From: Annona cherimola
Lineage: Eukaryota; Streptophyta; Magnoliopsida; Magnoliales; Annonaceae
DNA length: 64,000 bases
Assembly (NCBI GenBank): GCA_030490835.1
Contig: CM059975.1
Location: 60,813,174-60,877,173, forward strand
Direction of reading: 5' to 3'
Positions 12,156 to 25,900 of this stretch are shown one piece after another. How positions within the stretch are numbered: position 1 is the stretch's first letter; the number at the start of each line of letters is the position of its first letter. The notes under the pieces are model-generated. The model worked only from the letters and a program-made list of their open reading frames with translations, had not been told where the DNA came from and ran no database searches. Made by a program: the position numbers and the translations under genes.

Positions 12156-12867
12156 GGGTAATTTGCTGATATACCCATTTAATTTAACACTAATTGTTGA
12201 TATACTTACGTTGTTTCACAAATTGTATATTACTTTCATAAAGTTTCCCAAAATTGCGCACCCATGTTAATGGCTGTTAAATAAATAAATAAGTGTAATT
12301 TGTTGATACACCCACTTAATATGATGTTAATTACTGATATGCCCATATTATTTCACAAATTGAATATTACTCCTATAAAGTTTTACTAAAATTACTTGCA
12401 TATCCATGTTAACTGTTGACATATTACCCCCAAGGTAAACTTCTTCTACCTGTACAATTGGGTGTTTTATAAATCGTGTGATTCTAGTATAGCTTTAAAT
12501 AGCGTCATTTCTATTATTATCCAAAATTTTAATATACGCATTAACAGTTTTTTTACGACAAAAAGGTGGCAGGATACGCAAGTAAATTTTAGCGAAACTC
12601 TGTAAATGTAATATGCAATTTATGAAATAAGGTGGGTATATCACCAATTAACGTCAAATTAAGTGGGTGTATCAGCAACTAACATCAAATTAAGTGGGTG
12701 TATCAGCAAATTACACTTTTTATTTAATAGTCATCAAATGTTAATCGTTAACATAGATACACAATTAATTTTTGTGAAATTTTATAAGGGTAATATGCAA
12801 TTCATAAAACAATGTGGGTATATTAATAATTAGCATTGAACTAAGTGAACATATCAGCAAACTACCT
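12156..12867. mobile_element. Foldback MITE containing a second nested foldback MITE
   Basis: The outer arms begin with GGGTAATTTGCTGATATACCC on the left and end with the diverged complement CATATCAGCAAACTACC on the right. A second inverted repeat (AAGTGTAATTTGTTGATACACCC and its complement) spans about 12292-12713 inside. Both belong to the family whose arms read like 'tatacccacatagtttgacg', seen also at 20985, 25153 and 29457. No coding capacity. Confidence 0.55.
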
Positions 12868-13794
12868 GGAAAAATGCACAAATGATGTAGCATATAAATG
12901 ATTTCATGAAATACTCTCAATTTTTTAGTTGTTGATGATGGATGATTGATGCAAAATTTAATCTATTCATAGTATTTAATATCATTCGTTTAGCTAGGAC
13001 ATCAAGTTTTATCCAAATCCAATATGTATATAAGCCATATTTGCTCAAAACTAAGTGCATTCATGTGTAAATTAGGAAAACTGTCTAGATCTATTCACAT
13101 ATGTAATAGAACGTAATAATACTTTATATAATCATTTATCTATACATTAAATATACTACTTAAAATATAATACTTTATATTTTAGATAGTTTAGATGTTG
13201 AAAAATACTACTTAAAAATTAATATTTAGCATTACATCGTTCTATTACATCGATTTTATACATTTGTAAATAGTGGCTCATATACAATGATACTAAATAA
13301 ATAAAAGAGTTTTCGTGATAATCTAAATGATGCTATATATAATACATAGAGTGGATTTTTGTCAATTATCTAGATGTTAAAATGGAAGGGTTCCAGAGAA
13401 AAGGGGTTTCATAAAAGTATCCCGTTAGTTGAATAAGCTTAAATGCCAAGTAAATCAAATATAGTGGTTGAATAAGCTCATTCGTTGCAAAGTGTAAATG
13501 TTTTTGTAATATAAAGGCCTAAACCTTTAACCATTAGAAAAAATATATGCATTGTCGCAATTCTTTTTCAATCATACATCTCATCACCGGCACATTCACT
13601 AAAAGAAAAGAATCGTCCAAGAAACAAGCCTCGAAAATCAGCTAGCAAGTGGACCACCTAGCAGGTTAACTAGAGGGGCTATCAGATCCTGTTCTCCTCT
13701 CTTTCTTAAAAAAGACATGAATGGGCTGAGAATGAAAGCCGAATTAGAATGCCCATTCTGCAATTAAAAAAATACTCAAAGAGGGGAAAGGATA
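12868..13794. other. AT-rich 3' flank of the AVT6-like gene, no feature recognised
   Basis: The segment next to the stop codon (13700-13794) is the likely 3' UTR of the minus-strand transporter gene, but I do not see a clear AATAAA. The rest is low-complexity AT-rich sequence related to other dispersed repeats of this window. Confidence 0.35.
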
Positions 13795-13921
13795 TTAAAT
13801 TGTGGGTGTAAATAACTTGATGATGTTAGTACTTATAGCAATGCAGCTTGCGATTACGGCTAAAATTATCAATGTTGCTGCAAATATTCTGTCTCTCCTT
13901 GTTGATATCCCATTTACATCT
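13795..13921 (-). CDS. AVT6: AVT6-like gene exon 5 (C-terminus and stop)
   Basis: A T-rich tract and CCAG precede AGATGTAAATGGG, completing Arg400 and giving DVNGISTRRDRI. One last membrane helix and a short tail ending FTPTI follow, then the TAA stop at 13797-13795. Confidence 0.9.
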
Positions 13922-16900
13922 CTGGAAAAAAAAAAACTATTATCAAAAAAGTATTTCCGATAATTTTGAACTATAAAAATGCTAATAAATAGACAACATG
14001 CAATCAACAAACTTCTCACTTTATGAAATAAGTTGTTCAATATTTTTCTTATCATAATCTAATCATAAAGCTATTTTAAACCTTAGTTGTTCCTAGTTAA
14101 AAACAATTTTTAAAAGTTGGACAAATTAACTTCAGCCTTTCTCTAGTTCTCTAGTATCATGTGATAGCTATTTATCCAACCAGGGAGAGTTTTCTTAATC
14201 TTAATAGATGAGACCACCTACTTGATGGATTTACTATCACGTGTAGTACATGTCAGCTTGTAAGAAGCATTCCTAGTGTATGTTTGATGGAGATGGGAGA
14301 ACTAAGCTAGTTTCATTGACCACGACACTGGCACATGCAAATTTTTGAAGTAAGCACTGAAATTTTAATTATATGCATGGGCTGTGCATTTGATGATGAC
14401 CTAAATATATGGCTTCATTTTTAATAATCCACGACTTGTCAAATAAGCGTAATTCTCCAATAAAAACGGTTGCAACTTGCAACCTTTCAGGTTTTGTAAC
14501 CCTTTGATATTTTTATTTAGATACAGGCTATTGATTGCATTTAAAACTATTTAATTACTCTAAATACGAAAATTTCAACTTGATTGAAAATTTTTATAAC
14601 ATATAAACTTAACAAATATGATTTAACAAATCTTATACATTTGCAGTTTTATGAATTATATACAAATTTTATTAAAATGATTATTTTTGTGAATTATATG
14701 TAATTAATTAATTTGATTTTTTATAAAAAAAAAATATTTATGGAAAGAATATGATGCATAGCTTCTTGGATCAAAAGGAAAAAGTAAGACAATGAAAAGG
14801 GTGCAACGTTACACTTTGCAACCGGTTTCATAGGAGCGCTTCCCTACAAACAAGAATGAGTAACCCTTCAATTAATTTGCAACTGACAGCAATTTTGTGG
14901 GTATGATTCCATGCGGTTAACTGGAAGGAAACAACTGTGCAGTCAACCGCATGGGTGAAATGCTCCAATGCAATTGGCTGCAATTAACTTCTTGATTTTT
15001 TTTTTTACATGCAATCTATTCATTGTGGTTGATTATCTATTTAGGTTATCTAAAAAAGTCAAGTCATTTGAGAACTTTTATAATTAATATTTTTAAAGAA
15101 TATAATTATAAACAACTTTATGCATTACCCTTGTCGCGATTATATACAAATCCAAATAACAAGATTTTCATATTATGTAAATATATATCGATTAAAATAT
15201 GAAGAACGACTTCAATTTAAAATAAAATATCAAAAAATAAAAAATATAATTAATAATATAGTACAATCAGTTGTAATGAAAAATATTTCACATACATATA
15301 GAGTGAGAAAATCTGTACACATCGGTTCATTTTTTATTTTTTAATATTTTATTTTAAATTCAAGCCTTCCATCATATTTTTTACTTCATTGATATTTGCA
15401 TAAAAATGAAAAATCATGATATTTTAGATTTGTATATAATCCACAATAACTGTAAATGAATGAGGTTATTCATAATTATATTTTTTAAGAATATTGATTA
15501 TAACAGTTTTCAAACTACTTGATTTTTGTAGATATGTTAAATAGACAGTTTTAAATATAATGAATGAATTGGACAAAAAAAATCAAGTGGTTGTAAAATA
15601 CAACAAATTGTGTAAAAGAATTTCTCATATATATTTTAGTTCTTTTATATGTTTATGAATAGGCCTATACAAATTTTTTCAAAAAAAAACTTTTTGAATT
15701 ATCTAGAATTTTTATGTTTGAATGAAAAAAATAACTTTATTCATATAAATAAGCCTAACAAATTTTAAAAATTTATATGAAGCTAAGTGAGATCCACAAG
15801 AGAAAAAAAAATTCAAAAAAAAAAATAATAATTGCAGGCCCCATGCACGGCCGCAATAGTTTATGCTAAAGATCATGACAAAGCATATAAAAAAATATTA
15901 TATTTATAATGGACAACATTAGGAAATGTCTAATAATAACGGTTGACATGGTTACGTTACAGACAAAACCTATTCTTAGATATTTATTTCAAGCATGTAA
16001 TAAGTTCGGGATTACGTAGGATTTAATTACTATTATATTTTGTGCATTAATGAGATAAGTTTTCTTTTTTTTCTTTAGTTGTACATTTATCTAATAATGC
16101 AGTAGTGTACATATTTTTCATTCACCTTTTTATGGGATTTCATTCACTTTTTTTAAATAATGAATGATTCTAAGCAAATATGTCCCTTAACATATTTCAA
16201 ACAACTCATTTATAACATTTTTTTTTGTTTTTTCTTCATACACTTATTTATCTAAGTGTATTTAACATATAGTCCAAATTTTACCATTTTTTAATATGTG
16301 TATATATTTCTTGAGATTTTAAACATATATGTTAAAAATCTCAAAAAATATATATATACATATTCAAAATGGTAAATTTTTTGTTTATATGTTAAATACA
16401 CTTAGATAAACAACTATATGAAGAAAAAAATAAAAAAAAATGTTGTAAATGTGTTTTTCGAAATAGGTTAAGCAAGATATTTGCTCAGTTTAAGATATTT
16501 GCTCAGTTCATGCTAACATGATCATTCATTTTTTAAATTGAAACATTGTCCCAAAAAAAAAAAAAAAAACAAAAAAGGAAGCAAGAAAACTTACCTTAGA
16601 GCAATCGCACCAGGAAAGATGAGTGCAATGCAAACAGCTGATGTTGAGCCAACAAACTGAAAGAGAGACCATATGCTGGGAAATGCAATTGCAGCGGAGT
16701 AGACGAATCCCAAAAGGAAGACGGTAAGGAGTAGAAAGCGTGTTGCAGCAGAAGTAAGCGACGGTGATTTGGGAAAAACGAGGCCATCGATGTTGATCCT
16801 TAAAGAGTAATTGACCAGAGGATAAACAAGCATGAGATGCAGTGCATAGCTGAGGCGAACAATGTCATTGAGAAGTGCACCGACTGGCGAATCTGAGTTG

Positions 16901-19900
16901 CGATCGAAGTTTGTCAAGATGTCAGCCATTGTTGAATCTCCGAAGAGAAGATAACCAAAGAATCCAATGGCAGCATAGATGGCTGCGCAGATGATCAGTG
17001 AGATCCGAACTGCAGTCTTCATATCAGAAAGGTTGTCTAATTCATAACGAATTGGATGTACTGCACATGCACATATATACAACATCCGGTCAATGTATAT
17101 ACTGTCAACTAATTAAGAAACAAGATGAATGTCGATGCGAGTAAACTTGACGACAATCACGCTTTGGGGTTTGCTGCTATCATTCGAGATTCTAATGGAA
17201 GCTTCATTGCTGCAAAGGGATGGAAAAGAAGTGGTATCATAGAACCTCTATGTAGGGAGGCGACGGCCTTCATTTTGGGTCTTAAATGGGCTATTCAACA
17301 AAGGCTTAGGAATATTCAGTTTGAAACGGATTCTCTTCTCCTCGTCAAATACATTTTGGAGGACGACCAGATTCTTTCACCGGCCGGAGCTATCATTGCG
17401 GAAATCAAATCCCTTCTATCTTCCTCCCAACTTTTCACTACTCATCATGTGTTGAGACACGGCAACGCTGTGGCTGATTTCCTCGCTGATTTTGTGTCTA
17501 TGTCTTTTTTGGATTGTGAGGAATGGTGGGGCAATCCTCCTCATGTTCTTTTGGAAAACTCTGTACAGATAATTTTTTGGCAATGAATTGTTTGGGCTCT
17601 CTTATCCCATCCTCCCATCAAAGTGCTGGGGAGACGGGATAGGGCGTGTCCGTTTTCATCAAAAAAAAAAAAAAAACTAATTAAGAAACAAAAAACATTA
17701 TTAAACAACGGAATTGAATTCATCCACGAAACCTTTTTTTTTTTCTCTTTTAATTAGCTAGGTAAGATCCTATTCATGTGCATCTTTGTAATGACATTTC
17801 TTATTCTATTGATGAAGTTTTAGTGTACTCTTTTTCCTTCTATCCAATTAGAAGTGTGGAGTGTTTTTTTAATGAGACAACTAAGGGATGATTGAAGAAT
17901 TAAAATCTAATCCAACTAGTGTGCATAATTAGAAGTTGTTATCACTATAACAAATAGTAACAATCAACACAAAAATAGTAATAGTTTCATGCAAAACTAT
18001 TGCTTATGCCCATCAGCAACCATTGGAGTGATCGTAAGGCTTCCTGTAGTGTTATAGCTAAGATTGTAGAAACGTCATCTTCATGTTCTTTTAGTAAGTC
18101 ACGAAATCAAAACCACACGACAGTAAACATTCACATCTAGAATAAAGAGTCCGGCTTTTGTGAAACCCATTTTGGTGAAACTTTATCCATTTTATCTCAC
18201 CTTGATAATGGACAGAAAATCTACTCCAAAATTATATTTAGCATCATATGTATAATTATGGAAACCTCATCATTTGTTCAGCAATATTTTGCACAGGTCC
18301 CATCTACAAAGGCATATATACATATACATTTTCAATATCTAAACAATATGAATATATATTTTTAAGCAAAATAAACAGTGCACATCTACAATTTGGATGA
18401 AATATAATCTTTTAACTAAATAAATAATGTTAAACACAATAGACGAATGAGTGTTATAAAACCACTTTTATATAATTTAGTTAAATGTGTAAATAAAAAA
18501 AAAACTTATGGCCTACTAAAACCTTTCATGAAGATATATAACAATTGCATTCCTAAGGGAAAATGCATTTTTATAGATTGGTAATATGTCCAAGTCCACC
18601 TATCGCATTTTGACACGAAAGGAAAAGATTCTCCAGCTGATCTTCATCACGTCAGCGCTAAATAAGATGTCAATGAGCTGATCAAAATGTCATATCGATC
18701 GCTACGTATTTGTGAAAATCCCATGAATGGAATATTTGAATGAAATGAAACAATTAAGTTAAGAAAGTGAAAGCAGTTGTACTGATGACTAATTCTCACC
18801 ATTGAAGTGGAAAGTAAAAGCTGTGACGATAACAGGGACTGCTGTGAATAGATCGAAGAAGGAGATATTTCCTGATAGATCAGGCAGCCACCGCGGGCTT
18901 TGGCTCTTCCCTTGGAAGAGTGTGTAAACTGCCATAGCTGAACTTACGACCACGAACACAACAGCTAGCAAAACGGATATTGCAGATGTGAACCTTAAAG
19001 AGTCTGCATACAACGTACAATATTAAAAATGTAGTCAATAATTATAATTATTAAATTCCTAATTTAAGCAGCTCTAACATGTAGTTAATTTCATCAAAAA
19101 AAAAAACATGTAGTTAGGTTCCCGATCAAAAAATGTAGTTACGTGTTATTAAAAATATAGTTCGCTTCAACTTAATTGAGTTTACTAAGAATACTAGATT
19201 ACGAGTAATGATTCAATACTCACCATAAACATGAAAGTTACATGTTTACTTTTGGTTTTTTAATTTTAAAATATTTTAACATCTAAATTATTTATCATGT
19301 CTATCCATTTATATTTATTTATAATTCAAAAAATTACATATATTGCAAACTTTGATATGCTATATTTATACTATACATTACCTATAGCATGTAAAGTCTC
19401 CATTCTATTTGAAAGTTTCACTATAACAAAGGTCAATAAGTGCCCACATTCATGAATTTAGCTACAAATACGGATTGTTAATTAGCTTAAATAATATTAT
19501 ATTTTGGTTGTTTATAGTTAAATGTAAGTAATATTGAAATTTGGTTGCATAAAGGTGGCAACTGCATGCATATGAGAATTTTTGTTACAGTATTTAATTA
19601 GGAAACAAGATTATGTATACCATGATGTATTTTAAGCTAAAATACAATATTTCTTTATTTTTATCTTATTTTTATTTTTATTTATTTTTTCTTCATGAAT
19701 ATGTTTTGCTAATTGTATTTAAATCATATATCAAGTTTTGTCGTTTTATAATACCTTTACATTTTTATCTTTTACTTTTTATTTTTTATTTTTTATTTTT
19801 TAAAAATCGTCAATTTCAAGGGCATTTAAGTCATTTTCAACCTTAAAAACTTGATTTAAAAAATCAAAAATAAATATATGAAAGTATTGTAAAATGGCAA

Positions 19901-22900
19901 AACATTGTTTATAGATTGAATACACTTGAAGAAAAATAAAAATATAACTAATTATAAAAATAAATAAATGTTGTATTTTAATCTAAAATACATCATGATA
20001 TATATAATCAAGCTCCTATTTATACTATACATTACCCCAAGATTAAAAGATCTTTATTCTATTTGAAAATTTCTGAATAGAAAATCTCAATACAACAAAT
20101 GTCAATAAATGCCCACATATATAAATTTAACTACAAATACTGATTGATATTTGGCTATAAATAATATTAAATTTCGGTTGTTTATAGTTAAATGTGTGTA
20201 ATATTGTAAGAATTTACATTTTAAACCTTCCAATTATGCGTATTTGCATTTTAAACCATTGAAAGTTTTGTTTTTTACATTTTAAACTCTTGCCACTTAT
20301 GATGTTAAAAAAACCACACTCTACACTGTAATGTTGAAAATACATTTGCTCAAAATACTCAACAAACATCATCAACATTGAACCCCAATTTGAAAATTTG
20401 TAAATGTTTTCTATCACACAAGAAAAACTGATTGGGTTGCTCAAATTTAAAATTGGGTTTTTGATTTTTATACAAATTTAAGAATATTTTTAGCATTACA
20501 TATGGGCTAACGATATTTTTTTAACATTATAAGAGACAAGTTTAAAATGCAAAGAACAAAATTTTAAATATAAATAAATATAGTTGGAGGGTTTAAAGTA
20601 CATATTCTCCCATAAAGGTTTTAGTTAAACATCATTTGATTAATACATAAATTTTAAAGGTTTTGGTTAAAAGTCTGTAAAGTCGAAAATGCACTTTCAT
20701 AGCTAATGATTTTATGAATTATTATGACCTCAAAAAATTCTTTGCATAGCTACTGATTTCATAGACTATTATGACATCTCAATGCTTGAAGTGATTTTCA
20801 CATTTTGCACAAAATTTTATATTTTGTACAAGATGTAATTTATAAAACCTTCGATTAAATGATTTTGGTCTCTGCAAGAATGTGGGGAATTAGCGATTAG
20901 ACTTTAGCAACCAAAATAGTTAATTTCATTGCCAATAACCTGGTTCTGAAATCCGTCAATTTTGCAAAAACACATACGACAATTTGCATATATACCCACA
21001 TAGTTTGACGCTAATTGCAAATATACTCACGTAGTTTTATGAATTGCATATTAGCCCACATAGTTTCACCAAAATTGCGTGTTACCCCCCACGCCGTTAC
21101 CTGCCGTTAATATCTGATGTGATATTTTGAAAAATGATGAGAATGTCATCATTGGTATACATAATTTTATGAGGGTAATATGCAATTTTGGTAAAACTAT
21201 GTGGGGGTGATTTGCAATTTGTAAAACTACCAATGAAGACATTTTAGTCATTTTCCAAAATATCACGTCAGATATTAACGATAGGTAACGGTGTGGGGGT
21301 AAAACACAATTTTGGTGAAACTATATGGAGGTAATATACAATTCGTGAAACTACATTGGTATATCTACAATTAGTGTCAAACTATGTGTATGTATGTGTA
21401 TATATATAAGGATCTAGTTCAATGCACCTGGGAGCATTGAGTCTCAATGCTCCCTAGCGCATATAACTATTTTTTTAATTTTTTTTCAAAATTTTTTCAT
21501 GAACTTGTTAATCTATATGTATTTAATATGTGTATCAATTTTTACTATTTTTGATTTTTTTTTATTGGTGAATATTTACAACATATCTCAATGCATATTA
21601 CATTCAAAGCCCCAAGACAATTCTAATAAGCATACAACGGAAGACAACAACAAGCTTCCACATATCAAGTAGAGACACCACTAGCTCCCATCTAAGTATA
21701 AAGGGGGACCAAATGCCCCCACCTCAAATATGATTTGAAATCCCCGTGGGGATTCGAACACTCACGAGCTGGAAACGGGAATCCCGTTCCGCAGCCGGTG
21801 ACCAAACGAGCATTGCTCGTTTGGCTATTTTTGAATATTTTTAGATATTTATTTCGGATTTTTTTTAAATCAGTGGCATTTTAGTAATTTTAATTACAAA
21901 AAATTTCACTAATTTTAAAAAATCCTAAATAAATATCTAAAAATCTCCAAAAATGGTAAAAATTTATACATATATTAAATATACTTACATTAACATTTCT
22001 GTAAAATATTTTTTAAAAAAATAAAAAAATGGGTTCAGTACACCCAGGAGCATTGAGGCTCAATGCTCCCGGGTGCATTGAACCAGATCCCGTATATACA
22101 TATATATATATATACATATATATATATAGAGGAGTGATTCTATTAGCCCGGGCTAAGTAAATGGCCCACTTAGCCCACCTCAAAAAACCTATTTACAATA
22201 ATTTTTTTTTACTTTTTTTTTCATGTACTTGTTTATCTAAGTGTATTTAACATATAAACCAAGTTTTACCATTTTTGAATATGTTTATCTATTTTTTTGA
22301 GATTTTCAAACATCTATGTGTATATATGCATTTAAAATACCCTTATTTTCAAAAATCTAAAAAAAATATATGCACATTTTCAAAAATGGTAAAACTTGGT
22401 CTATATGTTAAATACACTTAGATAAACAAGTGTATGAAGGAAAAAACAAAAAAAAGTTGTTTTAAATAGGTTTTTTGAGGTGGGCTAAGTGGGCCATTTA
22501 CTTAGCCCGGGCTAATAGAATCACTCCTCATATATATATACATATATATATATATACATATATATACATATATATATGGGCAACAACCCTGTTCTATAAT
22601 GGCCACCCGTATTGCACAGCTGGAAAAAATAATTTTTATTTTTAAAATTTTTTTTTCAAAATATGTAGATCCTAGCTAGATCTTTTATACTATGAAATTT
22701 AACAATTTTAAAACTTTTTCTGGTTTTTATTTTTCTTTTTAAAATAAAAAAGGCATGAATATGAGCACCCATGTGTTTTTCTACTTTCAAAAACTAAAAT
22801 AAAAATATAAAAAATTGCTAAATTCCAAAAGTAAATAATTCTAAATTGAGAATATATACTTACTAATTTTTAAAATAATTATAAAAAATATTTCCAAAGA

Positions 22901-25900
22901 CCGTTGCTACTAATATGGGCTGCTGTATGGGATCGACCCTCTTTATTTTTATACGAGGCCTGATTATATATACAATTAATTGTATATATATACTTAATTT
23001 ACAATATTTATTTTTTTAATTTCAATTTAACTTATTTTTAATTTTTATTTATAAACATTTTTTCCTAAGTGTATTTAATTCATATACTAAGTTTTGTCAT
23101 TTTATAATACTTTTATATATTTATTTTATATTTTTAAAAATCAAGTTTTGTAAGGGCTGAAAAATGACTTACATGCCCTCGAAATGGATGATTTTTAAAA
23201 ATAAAAAGTAAATATGTAATAGTATCATAACAAAACTTGGCATATGAGTTAAATTAGGAAAATATGTTTATAAAGAAAAATAAATAAATAAATAAAATTA
23301 AAATTAAAAAATGAAAATTTTAAGTTCAACCAGGATAACTAATTATGGGTGTGTTTAGGAAGTGATAAAATTTTGATGAAAAATTTTCAGGAAAAAAGCT
23401 TTTGAAACAGGAGAAAACGATATGATATGATGAGAGTAATGATCAGAAGTAAAGAAAATAAAATTTAAATAGATAGGTTAGATGTATAGGTAATCATGTA
23501 TAAATAATAGAAAAGTAGTAGTTGTACAGGAAAAAATGAAAAATAATTAAAAAAATTAGGATAGTCATAGAGAATAAAAAATTTTATGTTGAAAATTTTT
23601 TGTGAAAAACCAATACACCCAAGACTTGTGGTACAGCTTGGGCCAGATTGAGCCCAACCCAGCCCGCCAAACCTGATTTTCAATGGTGTTAGAAATTTTT
23701 TTTTTTTTTTTGTACAACTCAAACTTAAGGAACTCAATTTGTAAATATGATAGGATTAAAGTTCGAGTAAATCCGAGCCTAATTTCTCATTTTATATTTA
23801 TTATAAAATAAATTATATACATAATATTTAAACAATATTTCTTTATATTTTGTGTATTTTATGTTATTTATATTTATATTTAAATACATGTTTAGCATAT
23901 TGTAATTATATTATGAATAAAGTATATTATTTTCATTTATCTTCATCTTTTATTTCTATTATTTATTTTTATGTCCATTAATTTTCTTCCCTTATCTTGT
24001 TTTTATATTAAATTTTCTTCGAAAAATATTCTTTATATTGTTATATGTTTTAAAAATTTGTAGTTTGGTTATATATTATTATTTTTACTTATATAATTTA
24101 TTATTATTATATATTTATATGAAATTTTAAACTTATCACTCTTAAATAAAATGTAAATGTATCAACTTAAATTTCAACTCGGAACTCAACCTGAACCCGA
24201 TTTTTAAAAATAAGGTTAAAGTTTAAATTTTACAAATAAAATTAAAATTAATGTTAATATTTTATAAATAAAATTAGAATTAGAACTGAAGTAAACCTTG
24301 GCTCGAGTACCTGTACTCGAGACAAACGGACATGACATCTTGGAACAAACAAAATATCTTAACCACGTGCAACTTGGGTGGTTTCCCCACGTGCCCTGAT
24401 TGACAATCCATTTCCAGACAATCCAATAAGATGATGAGAAGCCACGCCATATCACATTTTTAATTTAGAACGTTTGGTGAAGACGGAACGTGAGAAGAGC
24501 TCTTTTGTTCACACTTAAAAAAAATTAATATGATATTTTAATTAATAAATTATTTTATTGTCAGTAGGCAATTAGTGTGGCTGCCAAAAAGTCCTGTTAA
24601 CAGAACGAGAGATCTGGGATTCGAATCCCAACATGAAGATTTCTCTCCCATTGTCTGAAATAATGTCTCCATTATTTTGTCAGCAACATTACAATATATA
24701 CTTGAAATAAGTTGTAAATATAAATAATCATTATTTTCTTATGTTATCTTATTTCTCCTGCTTTACTCTTATTATATTACATCACTATGATACTTTTCTA
24801 AAAATAAATAAAATATTATTTCTCCACTTCTTACCTTCCTCCCCACCTACATTATTAAATGGTGTTAACATATATCCATCTTGTTGAAAAATTATATGGC
24901 TAAATCGATTACTGTCCCACTTAATTTCTCGATGTTCTAAATAACTACAAAAAAATTTCGATGTATAAATAACTACAATTAATTAAGCACTCAGCAGGCA
25001 GGTACTTCAATTAATCAACATGGTGGGCTGGCACCCGTTCGTGCGTGCCATTGTTGTTACCACTACCAACCACGAATATGTGATTAATTAATCCTGAAAA
25101 TTTAATTAATGTGGAGAACAGGCTAGATAGATTTTAATTTCGATATATTTATGGGTTATTTGCAAATACACCCACTTAACTTAACCATAATTGCAAATAT
25201 ACCCACATAATTTTAGAAATTGCAAATAACCTCACATACTTCAGCCATAATTGCAAATATATCTACATTATTATAGCATTATTATTGCGCTGTCATGATG
25301 TGGGTATATTTGCAAAGATATGTAAATTATGAGGAAATATTTTGCAATTTCAAAAATTAAGTGGGAATATTTAGTTTTTGCAAATATACCCATGTAGTTT
25401 CCATATTTTTGCAAATATGCCTATGTTATGAGGGTACATTAACAGCATCATGACAGCATGAGCATATTTGTAATTATGGTCAAACTATGCATTTGAGATT
25501 TTTGAAACCGTGTGGGTATATTTGCAATTTTGATTAAACCAAGAGGGCGTAAATGCAAATTACCCTATATTTATTTATATTGCAAATGGCATGGCCGGAA
25601 AAGATATCGAAATATTAATTAGAAGGAAATGATGATTAATTAATCTAAAAAATGACTGACCTACACGCCTTAAGAAGAGGAGGGGAAGCATGACAAAGAC
25701 CACCACGATGAGAAGGACGAAAGGCCGCGAGTTCCACCAGTGGATGCCAAACCATTCCTGCAAAACGCCCGAATGGATCGTCCCATCCCCTGATTCGGTA
25801 CCGCAAAACACGTCTCCTGGACACATGTACATATAATCGGAATCAAGTGAGAAATGAAATATGGAGAAAAGAGTTGAGAAAACAAACTTAACTATTAAAT

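Larger units (their letters stand above)
17061..18799 (-). other. Intron 3 of the AVT6-like gene (1.74 kb)
   Basis: Holds the truncated LINE (17124-17674) in the opposite orientation to the gene. Near 17951-18051 a short segment begins CACTATAACAAA and ends TGTAGTG, possibly a small CACTA-type fragment; I could not confirm a duplication. The remainder is AT-rich. Confidence 0.75.
19004..25660 (-). other. Intron 2 of the AVT6-like gene (6.66 kb)
   Basis: The longest intron. It contains foldback MITEs at 20985-21407, 21410-22090 and 22129-22529, a SINE inside the second of these, a Tourist-like MITE at 23347-23620, a SINE-like unit near 24558-24729 and a foldback MITE at 25153-25565. The rest is AT-rich with TA-dinucleotide tracts (22092-22128 and 22530-22577). 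Confidence 0.8.

Noticed and set aside
17951..18051. Small CACTA-type element (CACTATAACAAA...TGTAGTG)
   Set aside because: Terminal words look right, but three-base flanks do not match and there are no subterminal repeats; mentioned only within the intron 3 entry.
22090..22580. TA-repeat tracts as origin or matrix attachment sites
   Set aside because: Simple microsatellite expansion beside a MITE explains them; no other evidence.
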